64,000 nucleotides of DNA from Opeltia flavorubescens (taxonomy: Eukaryota; Ascomycota; Lecanoromycetes; Teloschistales; Teloschistaceae), in assembly GCA_000442125.1 (NCBI GenBank), contig KE546966.1:1723471-1787470 (forward strand), read 5' to 3'. Of the stretch, positions 13,199 through 25,330 are shown in pieces. Every line of letters starts with the position of its first letter. Positions within the stretch are counted from its first letter, which is position 1. A program made the position numbers and the translations under genes. The notes below the pieces were generated by a model. The model did not search any database, was not told the origin of the DNA, and worked only from the letters and a program-made list of their open reading frames with translations.

Positions 13199-13967
13199 TG
13201 CCGAACTACGCGATAAAAACTAAGAAGTTGACGTGAGAAATCCTTGAAAACTATATAACCATCTAAGCAAACATTTGAAGTGCAGGCGCTAGGTTTAATT
13301 GAAGATGACGTCATGATCGAAGCTTGGCTCCCCGAGCCCGCCTATGCGGGATGGCGAAAATCGTAATAGATGTTATTCTGCGCAATGAATTTAGATGGAA
13401 TTATCGACAATATTCAATCTGGTACGATATCGCACCAGAGAGCTTGGAGCAGATACAATATTAACGCCAGCGAGATACCAACGCATTTTAGTTCAATACT
13501 CACATGCGCTAGAATCTCTGTGGATCGACGGCATTGATAGTATTTCAGGGGCAGATGGCGTAAGTGTAAGCAGAAGGTTGCAAAGAAACTTTCCAGACTT
13601 CGAGAATATACGAGAAATGAGAACCATCGTAGTATCAGACCTTTCAAGTTTATCACTGCGGGCCGTATAATACTTACAGGTGCTAATTGACCGACCAGCA
13701 TTTCGGCTTTGACATCGAGATGACCACGAATAGCAGTCTTACCCTAGTCAAGTATGGAGTGCAAGCGGCCGTCATACGATGAGAGTGCTACATACCCTTC
13801 CCTAATAGCCAATGAGTGAAAATTAGTAGGGTATTGAAAATGGAATGAAATAGCACTAGTCTCACAGTTTTTGAGAATCAGAGAGCTGATTGATAACCAG
13901 CATGAAAAGTCTTGCGGATGTAAATACATGGTAGGTAGAATTGCATGGTCAGATCGACCAAGATACT
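13199..13967. other. Intergenic with weak minus-strand splice-like signals
   Basis: Between the ARD start and the ATP5 stop. On the minus strand there are plausible intron signals, for example a GTGAGA donor with an ACTAATTTTCACTC branch/acceptor region around 13,800-13,890, and a short frame reading GKTAIRGHLDVKAEMLVGQL near 13,690-13,750. I could not chain these into an open frame and recognise no product. It may hold a small or decayed gene, or only the ARD promoter and ATP5 3' sequence. Confidence 0.3.
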
Positions 13968-14825
13968 TTATAGAGTATCAGTCAACAATTTATTCATCTT
14001 CGCAATTTTGGAGGAGACACTGAGATCGATCGTGCGATCACCAATTTCGACTACCAGCCCGCCCATGATGTCCGGATTTACCTGCATCGATTTAGCGATC
14101 ATCGTATGGAGCGTGCCTGAAATACAGTACCTTGGAGACCACCTTTAATTTCTTGCCTTGACTGTATTCGGATTTCGCAACAGCTGTTTCTAATCGTTGC
14201 AAGATCTTGTTATCGAGTTTCTGGGGGGTAGATGTCAGGAGATTGTCGGGGAATAATTCTGTCGGTGGCCTTACAGCAGCACTCGTCACGCTCATTTCCA
14301 TTTCTCCTCTAGCAGCCCCCATAATTGTAGCGAACTTCTCACAAACACCTTGTAATATGCCTAGACGGTTGTTGTCGGAGAGTGTCTTGAGAAAGTTTTT
14401 CACAGTGTCGCCTTTGTCCTGACCTCCCATATGCCGTTGTAATTCCTGGACAATCTGTGACTTATCGCCAGGACTCAAAGTTGGCGCGTTGAGGATTTCG
14501 GGGAGCTTGGTGTCCTTTCTGAAGACTTCGGCTAGTGCTGCAAGCGATTTTGAGGTGGAGTCCAGAGCGGATGTTTTGGCTGCGGCGGTATACTGCAGTA
14601 CACGGAGAAGTAAGCCTCCATCGCAGATTTTTTAACCTCCGACTGGTCTAGACGTACTAAAGCACTTGCATAGGTGCCGTCGAGCCCAAACACGGCGACA
14701 GGTGGTTTGGTATCTTGGACAGGAGCAGCCTGGGCATACCCCCGAATGTTTGCCAAAAGCCTTGGTTGGGTGTTATTATGGCTAGCAACCCTCAGCAGCG
14801 ACGATCGCATCAGCCTCGGTAGCAT
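13968..14825 (-). CDS. ATP5: Mitochondrial F1Fo-ATP synthase OSCP subunit
   Basis: Peripheral-stalk subunit (oligomycin sensitivity conferral protein, delta family) that ties the F1 head to the stator in the mitochondrial inner membrane. Four exons: 14825-14658, 14592-14275, 14220-14131 and 14081-13968, with introns of 65, 54 and 49 nt; all phases close, giving 229 residues. The N terminus (MLPRLMRSSLLRVASHN, with RGYAQAA following) is a basic, Ser/Leu-rich presequence. Downstream are VFGLDGTYASALYTAA, the conserved QGVCEKFATIMGAARGE region and the C-terminal NPDIMGGLVVEIGDRTIDLS signature ending KMNKLLTDTL. Family assignment is secure. Confidence 0.96.
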
Positions 14826-15159
14826 GGTAAATGGGGCACGAGATCAATCCTCAAAAGACAAAATCGATTCACTGTGGTCGAAATGCTTGTAGAGCAGCTG
14901 GGTAGGTACCAGTTTAAGAAAGAGGGGACCAAGCCAAAATAAGTTAGCGCGTATTATCTTACTTTACTACTGTAAGTTTTATTGTATCTTAGGCTCATGG
15001 ATTGTATGCTATAATGAATTGACGTGTAATCTTAGGTAATCTTCGGTAATCTTTGGTAATTAATAGGGGCTTCCGCATCAATTTTTGGCCTTCCCGATCC
15101 TTTTCCACATCAATCCCATTTGTTGTACCCGCGTTGGTCTCTCAACGTCATTCTCAACT
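14826..15159. other. ATP5 promoter / 3' flank of the GH63-like gene
   Basis: About 330 bp upstream of ATP5 and downstream of the glycosidase stop. It contains a tandem of short similar units (TAATCTTAGGTAATCTTCGGTAATCTTTGGTAAT, spanning about 15,030-15,060), a local triplication of GGTAATCTT. No gene is visible. Confidence 0.45.
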
Positions 15160-18100
15160 TCAATTGTCCGGAAGAGTCTCCAACTCATCATCGTAGTCTG
15201 CGAGGCCTTCCTTCGCACGCAATCTCTCTAAAGCGTGAGTGACATATATGGCGACGTGCTCATTGGCCTCGCTTTTACGTCGTTCTCGATCAACTTCGTC
15301 GCCTGTTGATTGACGACGGTAGTCTTCAAGGGAAACATCAAAATCTTTATGATTGCCTATAGATCGTGAAGTCGACGAGCGGCGAATGCGTGTTTGACTT
15401 TCATCGGCTTTGGTCGAATGGAAGACGTCGTCAAAGTAGTGCGCGGCTGCTGCTGTCGGAGTCCGAGGTGTCTGAGGAAGTCGGCAGTTGAGGCTAATGC
15501 AAAAATCAGTAGCCGAAAGCCTGATGGATCCAATTCTTTGGCCTACCCAGAATCATGGATCATCTTTGCGATCAAGCCAGTCCATCCGCACTGATGGCTC
15601 GCGCCGAGGCCCCTGCCAGTGTCGGCATCAAAAAACTCATAGAACCAGATATAATCTTTCCAGTGCTCATCGAGGTCGAACAAGTCTTTACCGTCATTGA
15701 TTGCTCTTCGCCCATCATCTCCTCGGACGAAAAGGTGCTGCAGCCGATGTTGGATTTCCTCCGCAACATGACCCAGATGCATGTATTCCCCAGATCCAGT
15801 GGGACATTCTACCTGCAGCGAGTTGCCGTAGAACATATGGAAGCGGAGCAATGATTCAACTAGCAAGGTGTTTACGGCAAGCCAGATCGGACCTGCAATT
15901 CATTAGCTCAGGTTGTCAATCCATGGTCCATCAAGTCTACCTCGCCAATTGCTGTTACCTCCAAAGAGGCCGCTATCGGAGTCACCCGGAATATATCCGA
16001 CTTTAAATTCCTGGCCATTCACTACCATTGAGTAAGGATGCTTCTCATGGTGTTTAGAAAGTGAGCGAATCCCGTGTTCGGACAAAAACTCCGTCTCGTC
16101 AAGCATACGCTTCAATATTTGAACCAGCCGGTCTTTATTGACCAGCGATAATAAGAGCCTGTCTTCTTTACCACGGCTTTGTAGACTTGCAATGTTGCGC
16201 TCGGCAACATCATTTCGATTTTCCACGAACCACTGGAGACGCCTCTTGAAGGAAGGAAACTTATCGATGAGCTCCGGCTCCAGGGTCAGGACAGCGTAAA
16301 GTGGTATCAGTCCAACCAGTGAACGGACTGGCAATTGCTTAGACCATGGGCCTCCCCAGCTAATGGCATCGTAGTAAAACCTCCGGTAGCGTCAGCAGAT
16401 GTTGACCTGGACCCTTGCCACAAGACTCACCCGTCTTGCGTATTCCATAGAGACGCCTCTTTTCCTTCGGATGGGTACGTCATCGCTTCGCTGATCATAA
16501 CGAAGTGCTCGAAGAACTTTGAGGCAACTACACGCGTTCAGTTGTCTTCTGTAAAGCATTCATGCATCTACCTACTGTCTTCGTAGACGCGGCGATGCTT
16601 GGCAAGTTCCAGCGCGATGTTCAGCATCGAGAGACTGTAAAAAGCCATCCAGCCCGTGCTGTCAGCCTGTTCCAGCTGGCCCCCGGTGGGTAGAGGGTCG
16701 CTGCGATTGAAAAGGCCTGTACATGGTCAAAAATCCTTTACATCGCAAATGTTAAATGCCAAAAGCACATCTTATTTCTTACCAATATTGTCCAGTCCTA
16801 GGAAGCCACCTTCGAAGACGTTCTTGCCTTCAACGTCTTTTCTGTTCGTCCACCTTTTGAACCAAGTTTTAGTCGCGAGAGAACAGAATTTTTGGACAAG
16901 AGGGATGAAGCTCACCAGCTGAAGTTCATTAGGAGCTTCTGGAAGACTCGCTCGAGGAAATCAAGGTCGCTGCGGCCGTAAAGCTTTCTTTCAATCTTGA
17001 AAACCCGAAAGACTGACCAGGCATGCACGGGCGGGTTCACATCGCCAAAATTCCATTCGTAAGCGGGAAGCTGCCCGTTAGGATGCATGTACCATTCTCG
17101 GGTTAGTAGATCTAGCTGCTTCTTGGAGAACTCTGGATCCATCATTGCTAGCGGAAGTGCATGGAATGCCGTATCTGTTGCCCGTCAATACCCTTTTGAT
17201 ACTCCATCGGCAGTCAACGAACCCCAGGCAGCAAAAAACGGGTATTCCCACGAATCTGGCATTGACAAGACGTCATCAAGGTACATGTGTTTCCAGCCGC
17301 TGTTGCGCACCCCTTTGCGCCCCGAGGGTGGTGGTGGCATGCCTGTTGTCGAGTCAGTCGGATAGCGCAGCGGTACATACCATAACTGACCTGGATCCCC
17401 GTGGGCCCATTGATCCCAGATGAAGTGGTAGTACTGCTTGCACCACAACATGCCGGAGAGCGCCTGTCGCTGTATGTTACGCAAGTCATCAGTCATAGGA
17501 AGCGGGCTTATCCGCCAGAAAAATTCATCGGCTTCCCGACGTCGCTGTTCGATGATGTCGTCAAAAGCTTCCTCGTCGAGGTAACCGTCATACTTTTTAG
17601 AGATGCGAAATCGTACGACCGCGCAGTCCTGGGGCGCGACGCCATCGCCCTCGTCAAACGCAAACCATGCGGCACTTTTTGTCCCACTACATCGAGGGTT
17701 GATGGAACCGCGCTGCCCATCAACAATTAATCGATGGAACGCATCTTTGACAAAAGGTTGAGAGTTCTCGCCGCCGTAGAGCGCTTCACAATTCGTTTCA
17801 TTCTCAGTAAAGACTAAGTGTGGTTGAATGTCCTGACCACTCTTGCCGATTGCTGGCGATGGAGAAAGTTGAAAGAAGCGGTCGCCGAGCTTCCAGTGTT
17901 TGGACTGTGCAATGAGCGGACCTATTTGGCGAATGGAAGGCTTTTTGCTCGCCGGTTCATGGCCCCAAGTCCATGTATTCCGGAACCAGACATGGGGAAC
18001 GATGTGCAATGGTGCAGCCTCGGGACCGCGATTCCATGCTGTAGCACGGAACAGTAATTCATCCTCGTCTTCCTTTGCAACTTCGATAAAAATGTCCCAG

Positions 18101-18773
18101 TATCGATTTTCATCGAAGATACCAGTGTCTACAAGCTGATATTCCTTCTCGTTCTTACCTCGTCTCTTGTTCTCCGAAATAAGATCATCGTATGGAAACT
18201 TGCATTGGGGGTATTTGTAAAGGTATTTCATGTATGAATGCGTTGGCGTGTTGTCAAGGTGAAAGTGAGCTTCTTTGATACTTTCGCCGTGATTGCCTTG
18301 GGGGTTGGACAGGCCGAAAAGGCGCTCTTTCAGAAAATCACTATAGAGCATCAAGTTTGAGTGTGACGGTCAAGTTTCGCGTTACGGAAGACCTACTCTT
18401 TCTCATTCCAGAAACTGAAAGCAATATTCTGGAGGCCATGGGAATCACAAACCCCGGCAATGCCGTCTTCGCCCCATCGGAACGCTCGAGATCTTGCATC
18501 ATCATGGGTAAAATGGCCCCATGCATCGCCATTCTCCCTGAAAGTTCTGAGCAATTGTTCACGGGGTGCTTTTGAATTGCTTACGAGTAATCTTCTCGCA
18601 CCGTGGCCCATTGCCTCTCAGCAAGGTATGAGCCCCTGAGCATGTAAGCGTGTTGTCAGTAGCACTGGACTGGTAGGCAGATACCATCGCTTCCAATACC
18701 GAGTACGCTCTCGATCCTCCTTCAACCGCTTTTCCTCCTCGCACAAGTACTCGTACTGATCCACAATAACCAT
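15160..18773 (-). CDS. GH63-like / MGH1-like glycoside hydrolase, 1028 residues
   Basis: Predicted (alpha/alpha)6-barrel glycosidase of the group related to GH63 mannosyl-oligosaccharide glucosidase and to mannosylglycerate hydrolase MGH1; members occur in bacteria and fungi and the true substrate is usually unknown. Eleven exons were traced (18773-18685, 18635-18585, 18537-18397, 18340-17223, 17174-16916, 16853-16783, 16716-16576, 16527-16431, 16380-15941, 15892-15547, 15493-15160) and sum to exactly 1029 codons. Diagnostic stretches are [20 protein letters not shown] near the N terminus, [13 protein letters not shown]-like [62 protein letters not shown], and [12 protein letters not shown] near the end. 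The last about 110 residues are polar and low-complexity, making it longer than typical bacterial homologues. No signal peptide is seen, so it is probably cytosolic. Confidence 0.88.
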
Positions 18774-19873
18774 CGTGGACCTACTGAAAGCCTGTGGTTA
18801 CTCTAAATCCAGGGACCACAAAACTGCCACAAAGCTCCGGGGAAAAGACTAGAGGCTGGCGGTGGAATTAATTGATGAAGGACGAGTAAGACGAAGTAAT
18901 GATTGGCTATCCGTATTTGGTATCAAGCTGGAAAAAAAGTAATAGCAAGGCCTGTACGATGTGAGTGCTACGGGTATCTATGCAGAGTTTAACTTGTAAG
19001 GAATAGAGAATTTGGACTGTAAGAAGGATGGAACAGAGTGCACAAGTAAGTGCGAATATTATACTTGTCCTGTTTTGCTGCGTGGCAAGAACGATCATGA
19101 CACGGGTGACAATGTAGAGGATGAGCATCAAGGGAGGGACGACTGCTTTATTTTATTGCTGTAAATGACAAAACCGTTGAATTTAGATGCAGAAATACGA
19201 CGAAACGTTGGAGTATAAGAGACGAATGTCGAGGAATGTAGTTGAAATATTTGGCCCTGTCTACGCCAGTCGTCTCATGCTTGGAGCCGCCACTGACTGG
19301 GCCATTCGATAAGGGCTTCCCTCGGTGACCAACGACACAAAGCAGGGCAACAGTGCACATAAGGAGAGAGTAGAGTCCTCTTCAAACTGGTAAGCCATTG
19401 CCATTCTGACATCTTTCTTTGCATACGAGTCGTCACAAACGCTTGCGCAATTGGTGTTACTCGGTAGACTTCCCGACGCTCATTTTGCGAATATTTTTGC
19501 GGTATAAGACCCTAAGAAGCGTGCAATTAGAATTCATATTACTGAATTTCGATTTGTCCGATACCCGAATAGTATCTCAAATGGAAATTCCCTCTCCTGG
19601 CTGTTGTAGCATTGGCGGATATTACAATGGGTTTCCATCATGCAAGCTTGACCGACGACCAGCAGAATAATCTGACTAGCTGACTCGTCTTCGATCAAGA
19701 GAGCGGGAACACGACTTGGATTGTGATCCCGCGATGGCAAAGCCGTTGCTCTCGGCCTCACATTCGTCGTCATCGAAAATTGACGTAACAATTTTCTTAA
19801 TCTAGTTTTACTATCTGTTTCAAGCAATCTGAAGGAGCCCCGGTGTGCGCGTAGGACTCCAGGAACTATCTGG
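18774..19873. other. 1.1-kb intergenic region
   Basis: Upstream of the GH63-like gene and downstream of MOB1. Only short frames occur, such as 19,148-19,360 (minus), with no recognisable domain or supporting splice pattern. It probably holds the glycosidase promoter and the MOB1 3' untranslated region. Confidence 0.45.
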
Positions 19874-20851
19874 TTAGTCACTTCGTAGCATGCTCTCAAC
19901 GAGGTCGCCCAGAGGTCCCCAAAAATCTTTGCCACTAGCTAGACTGTGCTCCTCTATGAATAGCACGTAATGCTTGAAGCTGGTATTTAGATGCGGTTCC
20001 AGGCCAAGCTGGATAATGACTGGATAGTGGTGGCAATAAATGTGCGCGTAAACTCGATAAAGCCTTTTGAACAATTGCCGTATCAAGCTTGGAAATGTCT
20101 TGGGGAAAGACATACCTAGGCCCTGGTTGTCAGTCCCAAACGTGCTTACATATAGCTTGTCTCAAAGAATAATGAAGAGAGTCCGCGTGACTACGTCCAA
20201 CGTACCGATACGGCTGGGAAACATAGATTCATTGTCAATATTGCTTTGTACCCAAGCCATCAGATGCTCGATGTATTCAGGAGCAGGCATTTTGGTGGGT
20301 CGTTTGTAATTTTCGGAATCCTGCCAAAGGTACTCAAACCTGGATCACGCTCGACATTGTCTTCATTTGGCAGAAGATTATGGGACCGAACTCACTCGTC
20401 GGTTGCTTTCATCTCCGGGCAAGACTGAGGGGAACAGAATTCTGTGATCGAGCCATAAAGAAGATTGATCTGGTTGTAAAAATCGACGACTGCACGAGAA
20501 CCTTAAAAATTTCCCCTTGAAATTACAGAGTAGGGAGAGCGAAGTCGACTGACCGTTCACTGCAAGCCATTCGCTAAGATCCTCTCCTTCAGGAAGTTTG
20601 ACAGCTTTTCTCAGGCTTCCGCTTCCGAGAGTTGCTTCCGCAAACTGGCGTAGCTGATAGCTGCTGGTTCCTTTGTTGGCACTCCGAGGCTTGAATTGTC
20701 CGCGTGTTCGCGCATTTCTATACATGACCCAAAGTAAGCTTTTCTCTTCCTGACATTTGGTAATCGCATTATTAACGATCTCGTCGTCCTTGTATGGGGG
20801 AGAAAACAATGATAGTCTGGGTACGAACATGGTTGTAATGAAGGATGCCAT
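19874..20851 (-). CDS. mob1: MOB1-family kinase activator
   Basis: Co-activator of NDR/LATS-type kinases (Dbf2/Sid2) in the septation initiation / mitotic exit pathway. Five exons: 20851-20829, 20717-20554, 20489-20396, 20339-20206 and 20115-19874, giving 218 residues, the normal MOB1 length. The start reads [20 protein letters not shown], followed by [20 protein letters not shown], which is nearly invariant in fungal MOB1. The zinc-site Cys pair is in [11 protein letters not shown] and the His ligands in [11 protein letters not shown], followed by [16 protein letters not shown]. The first intron (20828-20718) is long for this window (111 nt) and uses a GTTCGT donor, needed to keep frame. MOB1 rather than MOB2 is favoured by the N-terminal block. 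Confidence 0.95.
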
Positions 20852-21332
20852 CTTGTCATCGGCTGGGTTTATCTACTGGATTTGATACATGGAACACGTC
20901 TTACCATCTATTTGTGAGGTAGGATTACGTGCACAAACATATTTGGGGGTTGGTGGTCTCCAAACAATTCGAGTGCGCGTAGCAACCATTGAGCCAATCA
21001 TCGCCAGGTGCAATCTTCAGCCTTGTACGTAAGCATGCATCATATTTACCTACGTCATTGTATCGACTCCACTATCAATAAATATCTCAACTTTAACTCT
21101 GCCACCAGTGCTATTATTGATCAGATATACAAAGTAAACTTTGCATGAATTTCACTTCATTTGTGTTCCGTGTATATGGCCTGATACCAGCCTACCCCGT
21201 GCTGGCATTGATTGAGAGACTGGTGTTCTATTAGCTCTTAATAAGTGAGACGATCATAACTCCGTCGAGCACGACTTCTTGGCCAAGAGGGTTTGAGATG
21301 ATATTCTGGTTCTGTTCTTGGTGACCGTAATA
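20852..21332. other. MOB1 promoter and RGP1 3' flank
   Basis: 480 bp without a credible frame, between the MOB1 start and the RGP1 stop. Nothing else is seen. Confidence 0.45.
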
Positions 21333-23865
21333 TTATATTGAGCATTCTTTATACCTGGAACTGTCGTCGAAACCTCTCGCGTCGCCAAAAACAGCTAGAG
21401 GCAGCTGCACCTCAAAAACTTCGCTTGACATGGTTTGGACGGCAGCAGATACTGAGCCACGTTCATCTTCAATTACTCGCTCTAGTAAATTGTTCATGGC
21501 TCCTTCCAATTCCTGCCCAAAATCGAGTCGTTTGCTAGTAGTAAGCTCGCAACGCAAGATCCAATCAAGACTGACCCCTGAAGTTTTGAATTCGGGGGTT
21601 GCATTGCTTGGGATGGCCAGATTAAAACATACTCTATCGGAAGATATACTGTTTTCATGTTGTACCGAATGAACCTTGCGTGATATGCGAGAGATACTCG
21701 CCTGAGAACGTAGCGCTATTGTAGCATCGATACGTTCCATGGTTTCTAGACTGACGAGTAATGAGTAACACCGAGCTTCGAATTTGTCGCAATCGATCGT
21801 AATCGGAACGATTTCGCCCAAACGATATGCAGGACGAGCAATCATGACAACCGCCATTCGATTGCCACTTCTTGCTATTTCATACCGATTAGCGCTAAGC
21901 TTCGAAGATCCAAGATGATTACTTTGCTGGATAGCAAGAGCAATCGCATCCTCCGCCGTCGCAGATTCTTCACCTGCGCCTCCCGGAGATCTTGCTCCTG
22001 TCGCTGAAGGAGAAAGCAGTCCAACGCTCGAGGGGCGACGGGGCGCTTCCAAGAGGTGGCAAACGTACGAGAGGAAATCTCTATCAGGATGGGGAACCCT
22101 GGTTTTGGAAGCCACCGTGCGGGAAAATGTTGCCTCTTTGTCCGAGTCCCGGATTGGAGAGACTACAGCCTCACTATGTAGCATCACATGAGGTGACATA
22201 AGGTCATGACTCATGGTCTGGCCAAAACCTGCAGTCCGTCAATAATGTTCAAACGCGTGATTTACATGCTTTACCGTTGACGCCCGGGAGTACTCGGAAC
22301 GAGAAGTCAAAATGGCGCACAACGTGTCGTTGTNCCGATTCTGTTGCTCTCTGAACGCCGATGACAACATTATAAGAAAACCTTGCGGCTTTGCCTTTGT
22401 AGGTGGGGGGAAGTCCAAGGGGCAGCCGATAACTATAGGAATAGCTTTGACTTTGTCCGGGCTCCAGACGCAGGTCTATGAATAACAGTGTTTGAGGAGT
22501 TGATATTAGTGGTATCCATTTCGAATCGTTAGCTTTTCCTTTGATGCTGCTCATTTCACTACCTCCCAGCAATCCTCCGAGAGACTCTCCTATAGCGTTC
22601 AATCCAAGAGATCCTAGTAGCCCACTGCGGCGCTTAGCGATCTCAGAACGAACAACGCCTCCGCCCCCTTGATTCCCAATCACTGCTTTCTCTTTCACCT
22701 TGTCAAATGGGCTTGTATTTACGAGCGATGGATCTACGGTGAAATCGCCGGTGATATTGCTATATCCCATCAATAGAGTCTCCGGGAGACGATGGGATGT
22801 ACTGGATAGAGGACTGAAATGTTGCCTTTGAGGGTTCCACTGGTGCGTTCCCTGGCTAATCTTTGGAGTCGCATACTCAGACGCCAACGTGTCGGAGGAG
22901 TCGTTGCTAATTGCACACTTCTCTATGCTACTTCTGGGTGTTCCATCGTTACTCATGGATGAAAAGATTCTTGCTATGGAACTTGGAGAGTCTACGCTTT
23001 GGGTCGACCGATCTTCCAGTGTCAGCGCTTTGCCATCTGAACGATCTTTGCACAAGGCGTCATGAGCTTGCTTCGATGCTTTCCTTGCTGGAGACAAGGT
23101 TTTGGGGTTTCTCGATGTGTTCGATATCCCTGCATATGCTGTTTTATTGTGCGGGCTTGACGAGACTTGATTTATTGTAGAATTGACCATCAATGGCCCG
23201 GAGTCGTACCCTGCTCTTGCTTCTCCTTGTGAAAGTGAGGCGTCAGAGTTTAGAATTGTAGGTATTGTAGCAGCACGGTCATGACAAGACGACTGGCCAT
23301 GTCTCTTCGCCGATATGGAAGCCCCAGCTGTTTGTATGCCTTGACTTGAAGTTGGGGTTTTGGTAGATGTCGTGTACCTTGTTGGCAAGAACTGCAAGCT
23401 TGCCGCTCGACCGTGGGTTTGGCCTGGTCGTTTTGATACTGAATATTCAGGTGACTTGTGGTCTGTCGGTTGTGTACCACTCCCAATTGAAACGATCGAA
23501 ACGGAGCGCCTATGGCTTCGATCTGCTTGTTGTTGCGCAAGTCGGGCGCCAGCTTTGTATTCCCCATTTAATGCGGTTGATGTGGTGCTCTGTAGAGGTT
23601 TTGAAGGTGCCGTAAGCCGGTGTCCTTTGCTGATGGTGGTCGTAGACCTCGGAATATACGAATGCTCTACATAATTGTGGAGATTGTTGGTAACGCTATC
23701 GTCCTTCCAACGTTCGCGTGCCGAGTCATGACTGTGAGCCTGATATGTACTTGACTTCGAGCTGGAGACCTGCGCGGTGTTTTTGAAAGTGATTACGCAC
23801 TCAAGGTTTTCACCTGCGAAGACTGCCTTGCTTTGAAATTCAACCGACACCCGAAGGTTTGTCAT
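21333..23865 (-). CDS. rgp1: Rgp1-family arrestin-fold protein (Ric1-Rgp1 GEF subunit)
   Basis: Rgp1 partners Ric1 as guanine-nucleotide exchange factor for the Golgi Rab Ypt6/Rab6, acting in endosome-to-Golgi transport. Two exons, 23865-22275 and 22228-21333, with a 46-nt intron, encode 828 residues. I chose the ATG at 23865 because it gives MTNLRVSVEFQSKAVFAGEN, matching the family start (an arrestin-like strand ending in FAGExLEC); a longer reading upstream is possible. The middle (about residues 60-380) is a long Ser/Thr/Gln-rich disordered insert typical of filamentous fungi. The second arrestin-like half is seen around the FDFSFRVLPGVNGFGQ junction and in the EVQLPLAVFG strand near the end. 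One undetermined base sits at 22,334 within the coding sequence; the frame holds if it is counted. Confidence 0.85.
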
Positions 23866-24256
23866 GATTTTTGAAGGGCACGCACTGTGATTTGTTCGCA
23901 ATGCGGTTTGGGGCTGGATATGCTGGCAAACACATGGGGCAAACTTTGCTGGAAATAGAGACCTATGATTACGATTCAGGTAGGCATCAAGTCTTCATAC
24001 TGGTTTTGTGGATCATTGGCCGAGACTAGCAACAAAGAAACGCTGTGAAGAAACGGAAAATCTAAAAATGTTAATTACTACATACACACAGTCTCTAGGC
24101 TCTTGACAAGTCATATATGAATCACAGCCTCGCTCTAGACAACCTTTCCACTCCTTCGCGCCATGTTTAATGCTACCTGGATGCATACTTCTCATCCCGA
24201 CCGACGCCCATCTATTCAAATGGTCTACGTTAGCATACCTCCCATGTATTTGATGT
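23866..24256. other. RGP1 promoter / RRG9 3' flank
   Basis: 390 bp between two minus-strand genes with only one short frame (24,013-24,219) without features. No element recognised. Confidence 0.4.
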
Positions 24257-25318
24257 TTATGTCAACGGAAGCGTCAAAGTGAATCTTCGAAACTCAAGTA
24301 CTGTTTTTAAATAGGACAGGGGGACGCTGCAAATGTACAAATACAGGGAACTGACTTCTCTCCATTTCTTCGGTGGTTTAACGCCCAGTGCGACCATTTT
24401 GCTCCATATACGCTCGCCCCTTCTATCCCACCGTTGGCGCCGGCTGATTACATCTTCGTCATGTGGACGCCATTTACTCTTCAATATTCGGCGTATTGCT
24501 TCCGCCGAGACTTCGAATTTGTCCGCAAGTACACTCGTTGTATATTTTTCAGGATATTGGGTATGGAGAGCACGAATCCCCTCCAGAGCATCCGGTGAGA
24601 GACGCTTCCTTGGAGCCCAGCCAGTGGAGCCGAATTTACTTGCCAGCGCCTCTTTTTGTATTTGCCAGTCCTCGCGTTTTGCTATTTGTGACGGCTTCGG
24701 GCGGCCAAACTTCGCATGCTCGTCCCCGGGAAACCCTGGAGAGGATGACTTCTTGGTTTTGGATGCTTGGGTGATGCTCCTTGTTGGTTGACGAGGTAGT
24801 TTGTAAGAAGGTATATCTCTCTTGATATTGGGAAGCGCAGATTGGCTTCGTACCTGGTTCGATTGGTTTGCCGGAGGAGGCTGCTGGAGGTTTATCGAAT
24901 TCGGAGGCTTTACTTGGTACGTATCGGGTGGGTCGCAAAAATGCCCTCGTGGATTTAAGGCTTGAGCATTTCTTGAATGAAGAGTCTTTGTTGCTGTTGA
25001 TGCCACATCATTTCTTCCTCTTGCAAAGTCAGAGTTACTGCGGGACTGCCTACTATCCTTGAAGCCGGACTCAAGTTCCCGTTCCGCAACGCTATTTGGA
25101 CTGAAAGGGAAACAGAAGTCACCGCGTTGAGCATGCCTTACATGACTGTGAACTAGACGACCGGAGAGCCCCGTATGTCTAGACCCGATCTCGCATATAG
25201 TGGTGCGAGTCACTTGGCGTAGGGTCGCATAGTAACAAGCTCTAATGGAGAAGATCATACACACTGCTGATATGACAATATAGTATCGAATACTAGCACT
25301 GGGTGTCCACCGTTGCAT
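24257..25318 (-). CDS. rrg9: Rrg9/neugrin-like mitochondrial protein
   Basis: Rrg9 is needed for respiratory growth and mitochondrial genome maintenance in yeast; the animal relative is neugrin, a mitochondrial rRNA-associated factor. The conserved domain fills the C-terminal third: EDWQIQKEALASKFG, GWAPRKRLSPDALEGIRALH, YPEKYTTSVLADKFEVSAEA, IRRILKSKWRP and RRGERIWSKMVALG. The rest is a low-complexity linker. A single uninterrupted frame runs from the ATG at 25,318; a later ATG at 25,258 (MIFSIRACYYATLRQ) would give a better mitochondrial presequence and may be the real start. The 40 or so residues after KKWRE look unconserved. The start lies only about 12 bp from a dispersed repeat copy that fills much of the upstream region. 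Confidence 0.85.
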   Translation of the reverse strand: MQRWTPSASIRYYIVISAVCMIFSIRACYYATLRQVTRTTICEIGSRHTGLSGRLVHSHVRHAQRGDFCFPFSPNSVAERELESGFKDSRQSRSNSDFARGRNDVASTATKTLHSRNAQALNPRGHFCDPPDTYQVKPPNSINLQQPPPANQSNQVRSQSALPNIKRDIPSYKLPRQPTRSITQASKTKKSSSPGFPGDEHAKFGRPKPSQIAKREDWQIQKEALASKFGSTGWAPRKRLSPDALEGIRALHTQYPEKYTTSVLADKFEVSAEAIRRILKSKWRPHDEDVISRRQRWDRRGERIWSKMVALGVKPPKKWREVSSLYLYICSVPLSYLKTVLEFRRFTLTLPLT

Positions 25319-25330
25319 CAAGGTTTTTCT

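Noticed and set aside
24294-24345. A 29-nt intron near the RRG9 3' end giving a different C terminus
   Set aside because: Too short for a fungal spliceosomal intron, although its ends look like GT...AG.
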